NCBI RefSeq assembly: GCF_004798865.1
Contig: NW_025335922.1
Location: 6,424,645-6,488,644, forward strand
DNA length: 64,000 bases
Direction: 5' to 3'
DNA from: Varanus komodoensis
Taxonomy: Eukaryota > Chordata > Lepidosauria > Squamata > Varanidae
A model generated the notes under the pieces. It worked only from the letters and a program-made list of their open reading frames with translations, had not been told where the DNA came from and ran no database searches. A program made the translations under genes and the position numbers. Below are positions 1-50,985 of the stretch, piece after piece. The number at the start of each line of letters is the position of its first letter. The stretch's first letter is position 1.

Positions 1-72
1 GTCCTGAGCAGACCCAATAAGCGGGTCATGCTGAAGAGTTTCCACTTCATCAGGGCTTTGGCCAGCAAAGGC

Positions 73-267
73 CCAGCACAATTGCTGAGCCTCATGCTCA
101 GGCTCCGACGGCATCAGGACATGACCCTCCCAGGCTGGGTCTTTGACGCTGCGGATGATCGAACGGCTGGTGCCATCCAAGAAATCCACACTGACCTTGC
201 AAGCCAGTCCAACCTGGCACTTTGGTGACTCGGCCAACTTGATGGGCTGCACCCGGCACGTATCCAT
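73..267 (-). pseudogene. RPS28P: RPS28 processed pseudogene (40S ribosomal protein eS28)
   Basis: Read on the minus strand from the ATG at 267-265, the sequence begins MDTCRVQPIKLA, which matches the start of ribosomal protein S28 (MDTSRVQPIKLA). It later gives TSRSIIRSVKDPAWEGHVL, matching TSRSIIRNVKGPVREGDVL. Between these blocks the reading frame shifts after KLA: the neighbouring frame shows VTKVPGWTGLQGQC (S28 has VTKVLGRTGSQGQC), and the first frame is regained at VDFLDGTSRSI. The codon at the normal stop position reads TGG. There is no intron, and the homology covers the whole 69-residue protein, so this is a decayed retrocopy and not a working gene. The parent gene is not in the window. 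Confidence 0.88.
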
Positions 268-1606
268 GGTGGCAGTGGAATAGGGAGGGCTTAACAGCTA
301 TTTTCATTTTACATAACAACAGCTATGCTTCAAACTTAAGAATATGGAATATCTTCACAGGCAAGGCTAAACTATATAGAGGGATATGGGTGCACACATT
401 CACCTTTGTTTCTAGTGCCCCTACACCCAGTTAGATCTTCGTTCATTGAGTGAGAAGGTATGACAAAGGCTGTATGGGAGCGTCTAGCTCAACGCTCTTG
501 CAGGGTTGTTGCAGTCAGACGTCCTGGTAAGGTGGGGTTCCTGATCTCTGAGAACATGTTCAGCTGAACGTATTTGCACACCATTTCCCAGAACTTTGCA
601 CTCCGTGCCTGGTGTGTGGAGACCCTGGAGGCAGAGCTTGCTTGAATGCCCATGGTCCGTTACATACTTTAGCCCTGCAGATGAACAGGCTAATGCTTGC
701 ATAGGGCTTTGAGTAAAACTTTGTTATTACTAAGAATGAATGTTCTTGATGCTGTGGGGTATTCTAACCCCAAATAGCAAATCTGTCTGGGGTGAGTTAA
801 ACGTAGCTCAATGAAACTACAAGGTTTCTGGCCATGAGTGGCTCATGGGATGAAAGTCACCTGTGACTTTCTTGTGAAACCAGGACAGAATGGATTTAAC
901 AAAATGCACCCATGGAACTCTTGTAAGGCAGAAAGCTTGCCTATTAATGTTGTTTAAAACTTTCTTCCTTACAATTAGGCACTGTAGTAATTAAGTCCAC
1001 TTGCTTTCTGGGATCTTAACTTAGGAATGTCGTGTCCATCACCTCATTGCAGAAGGTCCTTTTCAGTCTGGTGGGTGACTGTCAGTCTCTTGGGGACTGC
1101 TGACCTTGCCCCATGAGAAGCTGACCTTGCAGCTTCTCAAAGAAGAAGCTTCTGGACCTGACCTGTCCCCACCTGCTCAACTACCTATCGATTGGCTCTG
1201 CCTGGGCAGGAAGGAGGGTGAAGGACTTGTTTTTCCAGATGAACCTTGCTGAGCAACCGGGTCTGCCTGGATGCTAATGTGCTTCTTTCCCTGTGCCTGC
1301 AGCCAGGGCCACAATCCAAAGTGAACCTGGGAACCAGAAGCCACGGGACAAGCCGGGAATACTCTAGAACTCAGGAAGACCATTTTGTTTAAGCAAGGCT
1401 CAACTGGGGCAGAACACCCTGTTTCAGTTTTCCTTCCCAGAAGATCTAGAAGTCAGCCTGGGTGGGCAGGGTTAGTCCACAGCCTGAAGATACTTCATTA
1501 AGAAGCTGTTGCCTGCAATTCAGTGTTTCACCACACTGGGGAGCTACAGACAGATCTAGCAGCATTTAAGCAGGGCTGTTAATTGATGCACTCCAGATGT
1601 TCTGTG

Positions 1607-1790
1607 AGCCAGTGTGACTTAATGGTTGGAGTGTTGGTCAGGGACTTGGGATATCTGCATTCTAGTCCCCACTCAGCCATGGAGTTCGCTGGGTGGCTTT
1701 GGGGCACTCGCAGACTCTCAGCCTACCACACCTCACTGTGGTTTTATCCTCACTGTGAGGATAAAACGGAGAGAAGAGAACCTTTTAAGT
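1607..1790 (+). repeat. tRNA-derived SINE, old copy
   Basis: The order of blocks matches the better copy at 2429-2671: a tRNA-like head (CCAGTGTGACTTAATGGTT), a box-B-like TTCTAGTCCCCACTCAGCCATGG, then the GGGTGGCTTTGGGGC and CTCAGCCTACC blocks and GTGAGGATAAAACGGAG. It is diverged and carries a local 27-nt palindrome at 1741-1767. Confidence 0.75.
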
Positions 1791-2428
1791 CACTTTTGGT
1801 TCCTTGCAAAAGGGAAAGTGTAAAAGGTATTATAAGTCACATAATAACTTACCTTTGGCCCTGCTGGCAAGGACTGATAGGCCAGGAAGAATCTGACTAG
1901 CATGAAAGTTTGCTCACTATTTTGTGGCAGTTTCATTGACTTAATAAAGTATTGCATTTGGATTTCTCTTCCCTGCTCCATGGATCAATGTGCTTATCTA
2001 CTTTTTTGTAACTATCTGGCTCTGATTTTCAGGAATTCATACAGTTTAAACTGTCTTGGTGTTATTGTTTTTCCTCATTTGATTGATTTGTTTGGGTCTT
2101 GACCCAGAAGCAAAATAATTACTGAAACATCAGCCTTGAGACATCTGCAAACATGCAATTTAACCACCTATTGAGATTTGCTGACAGCATTCCATTAATT
2201 CTTCTCAGCAAGCTTGTTTAAAATGAATGCTGAACTGATCTTTTACACTCAGACATGTGTGAGACAAGGTGGACTTCTGAAGCTCAAAGCTCACCTTTGC
2301 GTGGCTAGTGTGGCCTTTTTTCCCACACCCACTGAGAACTTCAATGTGGTGCTGTTTTGTCAGCATTTCTAGGGGTTCCTTTTGCTTCACTGTATGCTCC
2401 CATCCAGTAAAGGGTGGCATAAGTGTGG

Positions 2429-2671
2429 AGAGCCAGGGTGGTGTAGTGGTTAAGAGCGTGGGACTGGGACTCAGGCGATCTGGGTTCTAGTCCCTGCTCA
2501 GCCATGGAGCCAACTGGGTGACTTTGGGCCAGTCACAGACACTCAGCCCAACCTACCTCACAGGGTTGTTGTTGTGGGGATAAGATGGAGAGGGAGAATG
2601 ATGAAGCTGCCTTGAGCCCTTTGTAGGAAAAAGGCAGGATATAAATTGAAATATAAATAAATAAATAACAC
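2429..2671 (+). repeat. tRNA-derived SINE of squamate type
   Basis: The head GGTGGTGTAGTGGTTAAGAG and the block GGGTTCTAGTCCC have the look of RNA polymerase III A and B boxes from a tRNA. They are followed by the body CCATGGAGCCAACTGGGTGA and CAGGGTTGTTG, and by a tail GGCAGGATATAAATTG with an (AAAT)n run. The same design recurs at 1607, 13394 (minus), 38055, 59020 (minus) and 63150, so this is a dispersed family. The exact family name was not determined. Confidence 0.85.
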
Positions 2672-2799
2672 TACACAGCTGATCAGGTTTAATGGACAGC
2701 ATCCGTGAAAGCAAATGAAGTTATTGGATTGCCTTCATTCTTAAATGGGGTTAGGAAACAGAACACAAGGACTGATGCCCCAACTTGCCCTGCTGCCAG

Positions 2800-2995
2800 T
2801 ACTGCACACAGATCTTTCCCGATCCATCCTTAGCCTTGCATGGTTCAGAGAGAAGGCATACCTCGCATGCAGCCCATCCTGAGTTCAGCTCCTGACATCT
2901 CCTGGCTGGGCTGGGGAAGCCCACTCTCTGAAACTCCAGAGATTGGCTGTCACTCAGTGAAGACAATATAGCTAGTGTGAACCAATGGTCTGCCC
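2800..2995 (-). repeat. Unclassified interspersed repeat (family D)
   Basis: On the minus strand this reads CAGACCATTGGTTCACACTA, then a block on tracking an AGTGACAGCCAATCTCTGGA segment, then GAGATGTCAGGAGCTGAACT. The same arrangement is seen at about 16725-16890, 27030-27205 (minus) and 42935-43085. I recognise it as a common lizard repeat but cannot assign a class. Confidence 0.5.
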
Positions 2996-4355
2996 CATGA
3001 AGATTTTGTGCACGAAGCATTTGTTGTGTGTGATCATTCTGTACTCATGGTTTTTTACAGGATTCTCTAGATAACTATGAGATCCTGCAGTTTCACCTCT
3101 GTTTCTAAATAGCATTTTTCTGTGAGCTTGAGAGCAGGGGAAATGGGGTATTGTTTCTGGTGATGAAACAAAGTTTGATTTTCTTATGTGTGCTTGTGCT
3201 AGTCAGCTCTGCTACAGTGCCATCTAGGGGTTACATTGTGGAAAAGCAGGAAAGAAAATTCTAGGTAGTAGTGATCAGGTCTCAGTTCTGTGACAAAGCC
3301 GAAAGTGGATGTAGTGGATTAACAGCTTCATGTAGAAAAATTCACTGTATAGGCACTTCCCATGTTCCCACCTATGTATAACTAGCCATGGCAGAATGTC
3401 CATGAGGATGCATCTTATTGAATGTACCACAGTGCAGAATGAATGCCAGACACATTTTGATATGTGTGCTCTCTCTCCCCAAAGTGCATCCTTTTTTGTT
3501 CATTTGTGAAGGAGGGCAACTGATTTCAAAAGGGGATGTATGTGTTTTGCAGAAGCAAATGAGTTTGGCTGCTCATTTTTGGCTCATCATTCTTTATGGT
3601 AATTGTATAAAATCCAGAATTGTTTGGATGTTGACCAAAATACCTGGAAGATGGCAGCAGATGAATAGGAACCAATTGTGTTCCTTACTGACTCGATTAA
3701 CTAGAGTGAGCAGGTGCCAATCCAGGTGCAGAGGAGATGGGAATTCCTAGAGGAAATGGCCTCTGTGATAGTAAGGCTTAAGAGAGCCCAGAGGCTGGAA
3801 GTCCGTAATTTCATGTGGACATAGTGCCATCTACTGGCAAGTGGTCATATTACAAAGGGGAGCAAACTGCCTTCCATTCCCAGATTTAAGCTCTCTGAAG
3901 ATCCCACTGCTTCTGGGAGATTTGTAATCAGACCCTCCAGTGTTTGGGTTTTCATTTAAGATGTGAAGATCAGTTTGGAACAGTAGTGCTGTAGGAGAGA
4001 ATTTGAAACTCCTTCCCCAATCCGCCCCTGATCTAAGCACACCTGAGTCATGAGGATTCTCTGGTCAGAGGGCTCCCCCACTTCACTCAAAAAATGCTCA
4101 GCCTTTTCTGAGGGTTCCTGTCAAACATGCTCACAGAGGCCCTTCTCTATCATGGCCTCCTAGAGGAGGGACTAGAGCTCTCAGGGGGCACACACCATCC
4201 AAGAATAGGCTGAGTTGAGGAGATCCTAACCCCAACCCTTGTCAAAATGCCTTCAGCTATGCCTCTGAGACTGCAGCTGAGCAGCCCTCTAGCCCCTGAG
4301 AGTATCGGTGCCCCAGTAATGACCCTGCGAGAAGAAGTGCTCGGCTTAAAGCAAT

Positions 4356-4392
4356 GAGCAAAGGACTCCGTGTGACTTGGAGTCCTTTGCTC
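4356..4392. repeat. Perfect 14-bp inverted repeat (hairpin)
   Basis: GAGCAAAGGACTCC (4356-4369) and its exact reverse complement GGAGTCCTTTGCTC (4379-4392) are separated by 9 bases. No repeat family was recognised around it. Confidence 0.9.
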
Positions 4393-4559
4393 TACTCACT
4401 AGGAAGGCCTCTACTAGAAGCCTCTGATGGGCTGCAGCTGAGCCAGGGTAGGGCTGTGGAAGCTCAGGTATAAGCTTTAGTCCTGGGCAGGGAAGTCAGC
4501 TGGAGCCTAAACCAGCCAGAGCAAATTCTGAACCCAACAGGGTTATCCCAGTGACTGCT

Positions 4560-4905
4560 GCTGGAGTGAGGACAGGTTGAAGGGAAGGACCTCTTCACAC
4601 AGTGCATAGTTAAGCTATGGAATTGACTGCCATGGGAAGTGGTGATGGCCACCAATTTGGACGGCTTTGACAGGGGATTAGGAAATGCATGAGGGAGAAG
4701 GCTATCAGTGTGTGTGAGCCTTGCAGGCTCCATGTTAGCTCCATTGCTAGAGCTGGCATGCCTGCATGCACCCGTTGCTGAGGAGCTTGGGCAGTCTTGT
4801 ACCCCTCCTACCTGAGGGTCCCTGTGGTCAGCTGTTTTGCCACCATATGAGCAGAGCATGCTGGACTGGGTGGACCAGTGGTCTAATCCAGCATGGCTGC
4901 TTTTC
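4560..4905 (+). repeat. CR1-type LINE, 3' part
   Basis: This is a diverged copy of the familiar amniote CR1-like 3' region. It includes TTCACACAGTGCATAGTTAA, GGAATTGACTGCCA, GTGATGGCCACCAATTTGGA, and the end block GCTGGACTGGGTGGACCAGT followed by GTCTAATCCAGCATGGCTG. Similar pieces occur at 24090, 24940, 26600 and 60885. Confidence 0.75.
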
Positions 4906-5325
4906 TGTTATCTGGGCCAGAGTGAGAGGCAGGTGAGCATGAAAGTTGTAGTGGGGAAGAGAAGGAGCAAGCGCATGAAGCTCTTGTTGGTGGCTTCTGC
5001 TGGGCTGGAGGCCTTTGGCAGCTGCCCAACTCTGCTGAGCCTTAACACCAGCCCTGTGGTGGGCAGCTGGTGGACAATACGATGCACTAGCTGGATGCAA
5101 ATATTTTTCTAGAGGTCCTGTGTTGCAGCTTAGAATTAGGAATTGCTCTTTTATCAGTAAAGTCCCATGGCTATTGCTGTAGGGTCAAACTAGATGTCTC
5201 AATAAACATACTTAAAAATAAAGTAAAACCTGCTGAAACATGGCCTTTTCTATTAGGAAGAAAAAGCAGCAGCAGGGCCCTGATTCCAAAGAAGTGGGAG
5301 CCCAATCTAGAACATGCTGCATATG

Positions 5326-5740
5326 AGAAACATAGAAACAGAGCAAGTCAGAAGGGGCCTCCCAGGCCATCTAGTCTGATGTCCAGCACCAGCTGGCTCC
5401 GCTCAAGACATGCCCACCATGTGGACGTCCAGCCTATCCTTGAACACCCGCACCGATGGGGCCTCAACGACCTCTCGTGGAAGCCCATTCCATACCCTTG
5501 GGCTCCTAATCATCAGGAAGTGCTTCCTGGCATCCAAACGGAACCTTGGCTCCCCGAGCTTTGCTCCGATGGAGCGCACCCTGCCCTCCTCTGCAAGGGA
5601 GAACAGGTCTCTACCCATCTCCGTGTGACATCCCCTCACATACCTGTATGTCACCAACAGATCCCCTCTGAGTCTCCTCTTCTCCAGGCTGAAGAGACCC
5701 AGTTCCCTCAGTCTCGCCTCATACCCCATCTCCTACAAAC
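5326..5740 (-). mobile_element. CR1 LINE, C-terminal ORF2 fragment and 3' end
   Basis: The minus strand keeps an open frame of about 108 codons (5729-5403) that reads LRELGLFSLEKRRLRGDL, then FRLDARKHF, and WNGLPREVVEAPSVRVFK. These are hallmark blocks of the C-terminus of CR1 reverse transcriptase. The 3' end lies at low coordinates, where the plus strand reads GAAACATAGAAACAGAGCAA. It is truncated at the 5' side, as is usual for CR1. The intact frame suggests a relatively young copy. Confidence 0.9.
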
Positions 5741-6895
5741 TGGCCACCAAACTTTGCCGGTTTGCCAAGGTTGAAACTTGCACAGTTCCTCCCCAAGCCC
5801 CTTCCTATCACTCACCTCCTGCCATTTGCTCCTTAATATGCTATTACCAGTAAGTCTGCAGCATCTTCCAGGATTTGGAACTCCTCAGAGAGGCTAGGCT
5901 ATTTCCCTCTCTGTTGTCCTTCCACTAGCAGGAAAAGATGCTATTATTCAGGTAGGCCTTTGGCATGTAAATTGACCTGCGTGCCATGCCAATATAAAAA
6001 CTACTCAGTTTTGTCCGTTTTCCTTTGTTTTCCACTGACTAAGGCACTTAAATGTTCCACCTAAGGATGGAGATGGGTCTGGGTAACAGCTGGATGTCGT
6101 ATGTTTTTCTAGAGTGGGTGATCAGCTGTTGTTGGGTGCACCAGAAGCCATTGCAGCATCTTACAGATCCTAAGCTGGATGTCTGCAGGCTCCTGGCTCA
6201 TGCTGACTCAGTGGCTTCTTTTCCTCCCCCCCTGCACCACTTATTCTGATGAAGCATTACAGAGAACCTAAAAGACTGCATGTTATTTTGCAACTCCTGG
6301 CCTGCCCCCTCCAAATTTTTTTTGGGATTTGAAATTTGGAAAATTGGATATTTTCCCAATCTGAATTTTGGAACATTTTTCATGGCCAAAATGCATGGCT
6401 TTTGTCTAAAAACAGTGCTTTGAATCCCAATGTTCTAAATAAGGTTTGATGTTTGCGCTTATGAGGAACACAAACTTAAAAGAATGAAGCTTTTGGAGCA
6501 AAAAGAGAGAAGAAAAAAAGCAGGGTGGTTCACGGCTGATATGTTAACAAGTGGACATTTTATTTACACTCTTGGCAATGTCAATGGATGTCAGTCCTGC
6601 CGAGTTTCTCAATCCATGCAGTTCACAGAGCTGAGGCCACGTGCCTGTTCTGTCAGGTGAGTGAGAGGATCCAGCAACTCATGCCATGCCATGAATGTGA
6701 GATGGTATGTAGTTAAGGCAAGCCTGGTTTGTCCAGCCCATGCTTTGCTTCATCCCAAAGGGTCTGAGAAGCTCAAGTAGCATTTAAAAGTAGCATTTAA
6801 AAGAGGTGGTGGAGGAATTGTAAAGAAATGAAATTTTCATTTAAAAAAGCCAGGAATATATCCCACACAACTAGCATCCTGGCAGGCTTCCTCAG

Positions 6896-7015
6896 TCTGG
6901 TACCTTCCAGATATATTTTGGACTACAGCTCCCATCATTCAGGGCCATTGACCATGTGGGCTAAAGCTGATGCGAATTGAAGTCCAGAATATCCAGAGAG
7001 CACCAGGCTGGGTGG
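6896..7015. repeat. Foldback MITE-like element (family C, ACTACAGCTCCCATCA type)
   Basis: GGTACCTTCCAGATATATTT and GGACTACAGCTCCCATCATT at the left are answered at the right by an inverted TTGAAGTCCAGAATATCCAG and AGAGCACCAGGCTGGG. The whole is a degraded palindrome of about 120 bp. Relatives lie at about 41230, 53100, 56020, 56210, 56390 and 59955. Confidence 0.6.
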
Positions 7016-8252
7016 AGGCAGATTAGAGGAAACAGGTTGAAATCAATGGGACTTCAGTTAGTCCACAGGGCTAACCTAAGCCCCATTGATTTCGGTGGGG
7101 ATACTCTACCTGTGTTGCTATGCTTGATGCAACCCTCCAGACATAGCTTACCATTGCTGTGCATGCTGGCCCTGAAAAGATTGTCTTCCTGGCATCTGCA
7201 AGGTCGAGGCTCCAGAAAAGATGGGGAAGCATGATCCCAGCTGTGCCGTTCTCTGGCCAATGGAGGAGGGAGGCTGATTTCATTCTCCTTTGTGTTCTTG
7301 CTGGGTGTGACTTCCAGGATTCCCCTGTTTTGTGGCTGGTGACAGGGTCAGGCCATCCTCCTTCTATGTAGGTGCAACCGTGTGCAACAGGGAGGTGGAT
7401 GGAGATGTCCTGGACATCTGAATCCATGCACCCAAAGCAAATCCTGGGCCACCCCTATCATTACTCAGAGTGAGGCAGCTGGCAGGTGAAAGCAAACTTC
7501 TGGAGGAGAGAGCCGTGTACCAAGTGGTCTGTCTTACTTCTCCATCCTCCTCACTCCCCTGATGCCTTCAGGTGTGATGGAGGATTCAGCAAAGCTTGGC
7601 ATCACTGAAGTTCTCTGAATTCCATCTCAAAATGTGTTCCTGCTCCATTTTGGTATCAGATGGTGAGCTTTGGTGTTTGGTTGGGGGTTTTTTGACATGA
7701 AAACCCACCACTCTGATTCAACCATAAACTGTGATTGCTCTTCACTCTCTCGCTCTCAGCCAGCTGGCACCTATTTTGACAAGCAAATTGCTCTTCACAA
7801 AATACACAGGCAAACTTCATCCACAGCTGCAGAAGTAGCAGTAGTGGTGATGATGATGATGATAAAAAAAATTCAGTGTTTTTTCTGAATAAGAAGTTAT
7901 GTTTCTAGGATTAAAGATATACTTAGAAATAATAGATTGGTTTGATGATATCAATATAGATGGAAATACTACAAACTGGAAGGTGGCATTCTGTTATTTT
8001 TTGTTCCCATGGATCAGAAAACATAAAGAAATGCAAAGAACTGAAATTAAAATACAGCAGAATCCAAACCACAAGGCCAGAACATTAATTCCTGCAGTCC
8101 CTCCAAACAGAAACCATACGCTGAAGCTAAAAGGTGCTCCAATGTTGTGGCTTTCCTTGCACATGGACGAGCAATTACTGCTTCTAGTGGGGGTGGTAAG
8201 AGGGGTGTGTCAGGAAGCCCCACCTCTACCCGAAGTTTGCCAAGAAGGGGAG

Positions 8253-8291
8253 AGATCAAAGGAAGGGGCTGTCCCTTCAGTTAACTAAACT
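8253..8291 (+). promoter_or_regulatory. Possible proximal PAH promoter motifs
   Basis: AGATCAAAGG (8253-8262) fits the TCF/LEF consensus, and GTTAACTAAACT (8280-8291) resembles half of an HNF1 site. HNF1 is a known regulator of PAH in liver. The position, 105-145 bases before the start codon, is suitable, but single motif matches are weak evidence and no TATA box is evident. Confidence 0.2.
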
Positions 8292-8397
8292 TTAAATATC
8301 TGTGTACATGGTACACAAAAGGTCCTGCAAACACTGAAAGGTCACCCGTCTCTCCAACGTGTAAGAACAGTCCTGATTATTACTGCGTGGGGTGAAA

Positions 8398-48820
<40,423 letters not shown>

Positions 48821-48959
48821 GGACGATGTCTTGGATGCCTTCTGTTGGTTCCAAGAGCCATGTGGCAAAAAGGATTTGATGAAAGAAATATCAAACATTT
48901 AAAAGAAAAAAAATCAACACGCTGATAATTAATATAATGCAGGAATGTAGCACATGCTT

Positions 48960-48965
48960 ATTAAA
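48960..48965 (+). terminator. PAH: Possible PAH polyadenylation signal ATTAAA
   Basis: ATTAAA lies 140 bases after the stop codon. AATAAA at 50811-50816 is an alternative. Neither is confirmed by a clear downstream GT-rich element. Confidence 0.3.
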
Positions 48966-49476
48966 GGGTGTATCCAAGAAAGCCTTTCCACCCATAAAAC
49001 GGACGCCACTGGCAGCTCAACTGCCCCTGGCAATCCTCTGTAGCCTTTCTGGGGTCTTTTGTGTGCTTGCTGTGGGTTGCAGTAGAGAGGAGGGAAAGGA
49101 AGTTCCTATTACCAGAGTGGAAGTCCATCTACATAATGTTGGACATATGTATATGTTTTGGCATATAACAGTTCAATGTAAAATGCAGTTGTGAAACAAA
49201 GGTGGGGCATCCTTCGTAGCTTTGCTTTTCTGCTTTATAAGATCTATCCATGATGCTGAACCTCATTCCCAAACTGCATTAACCTCTACAGAGCACTGTG
49301 GATTGTTCCCATGAAGCTAAAGCTTGAGGAAAAATAATATAATAGGAGCGTTTAGCTAGCCTGGAACAATGGAGTAGCATCCATTCCCTCCTGCCCGTGC
49401 CACGCTACTTTCTCTCTTGGGAGAGATACCACCTCTCAACCATTTAAGGCACAATGTAGTGGGAATGCCTATAAGC

Positions 49477-49699
49477 CAGGGGCTCAAAGTCAACTTACCT
49501 GGGGGCCGCTGGAAGTAGAGTCTGGGTGAGGCTGGGCGCATCAAGTATTCCACCACCGCGGTGGTGGTGGGCCGCTCATCCCGCATCGCTCCTGGAGGCC
49601 GGCCCAGGCACTGCCGGCACTTTGAAGGCCGCAGGGCCCCTCCCCCGTGCCCCGTCCGTCCCGGCAATTGTCCCACGGGCCGCGAGTTTGAGACCCCTG
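49477..49699. mobile_element. hAT-type MITE, 223 bp, perfect 8-bp target duplication
   Basis: The ends CAGGGGCTCAAAGTCA and GAGTTTGAGACCCCTG are inverted repeats typical of amniote hAT elements. The 8-mer CTATAAGC stands directly on both sides (49469-49476 and 49700-49707). The interior is GC- and CpG-rich and non-coding. It lies 656 bases after the PAH stop codon, so it may fall in the 3' UTR. Confidence 0.92.
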
Positions 49700-50904
49700 C
49701 TATAAGCCTTTAAATACAGAAGTTGTGCAGGGCAGAAGAAGTGGTAGAGTCAATCTCTGCCTTCCCCTTGCAGATCTGTGGTGCTTCTGGCAGGGATGCA
49801 ATGAAATGAAGTCTGGATGCTATCAGAATGTGTTGCATCCTGGTGGCCCCCTTCCCATCCCTAGAATGCCCTGTTACGCCCTTCTCCAAGCTCAGTCTTA
49901 CACTCTTGGAGAAGCAGCTAGTGCACTTCTCTCCACAGTGGTTACAAGGGGCTGAGAAAAGGTTCTGAGTACAGATCCCCAGCACCAAGGAGAGAACACT
50001 TTTTACAACCTTGTAATTGGGATCCTGAAAAATCCCATGGCTCAGTCCAGGAACCATGGGATTGCTCTGTCCAAAGAAAAAGACACACAGGAAGAAAAAT
50101 AACGAGAAATGCTGTTCATGTTAGGATTGTCACCGCTCACATATTTCCTCTGCCATTCTCCTGACATAATTTCTCCAGTGGTACAGTTCCACTGGCAAAA
50201 TCGGGGCAGTTTCACTGGCGCATCATTCATTCTGGCAGCATATCCTAAGTTTTATCCATATAACAAGGCTTCCACCCAATCCTATTGCCTCTGAGCAAGA
50301 AGAACTTGAGTACAGGATTATGCCCTAAATTGGAAGCGAGTACCACTAAAGGGACATGTGTAAAGCTAAATATTTAGGAGTAAATGCACCTACATACATC
50401 TTTCATGAAAATTGCAGCTTAATTGACATAATTTTTTAAAAAGCAAAATCAAGCATATATTATTATTTTATATAAATAAACTGCATTCATTATTCTAGTG
50501 CATGGAACCTGTTTGTTTTCTACCAATGTTATGCTGTAAGATATTCCACAGGCATCAGTTCACTTAAACTTGGAATTAATTTACATTGAAATTCTGAAGG
50601 TTTGTTTTGAGATTACTTTCCCCTTGGTCAGGGATAGAGTGAGAAAGGAGTCCCTTGTTCTGAGAGGTTGTTTGGAGAGTCAAAAACTGAGCTACGTCAT
50701 ATAATATGGCAATGCCACAACTGAGTAGGAGGCAACACTTTGAAATGTAAATGCCATCTTGATGTTGTTGGAAAAATATGATTTTCCATTTGCGTAACAC
50801 ATTTGAAATGAATAAACTTGATTATGCAGATGAGTCCAATAAAGGGACCAGGGGATGATTCAGATCTTCAGATTGGATGTGATCCACCAGCATCAAGCCA
50901 TTTC

Positions 50905-50985
50905 AAAGGTTTAGTATGCAATCCTAAACTTATTTATCTGAGAATAAGCCCTATTGAACCCAATGGCACTAACAACTGAATATTC
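50905..50985. repeat. Palindromic MITE-like repeat (family B)
   Basis: TATGCAATCCTAAACTTATT, TATCTGAGAATAAGCCCTAT and TGAACCCAATGGCAC form a recognisable copy. Confidence 0.55.

Larger units (their letters stand above)
268..8397. other. Intergenic DNA upstream of PAH
   Basis: No coding gene was recognised here. The recognisable content is repeats: SINE copies at about 1607-1790 and 2429-2671, an interspersed repeat at about 2800-2995, CR1-type LINE pieces at about 4560-4905 and 5326-5740, and a foldback MITE at about 6896-7015. The stretches 300-1600, 3000-4340, 5780-6890 and 7020-8240 show nothing recognised except a short perfect hairpin at 4356-4392 and a GAT microsatellite near 7847-7861. 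The proximal PAH promoter should lie in the last few hundred bases. Confidence 0.7.

Noticed and set aside
49356-49676. A 106-codon open frame on the minus strand
   Set aside because: It lies mostly within the GC-rich hAT MITE and reflects base composition, not a gene.
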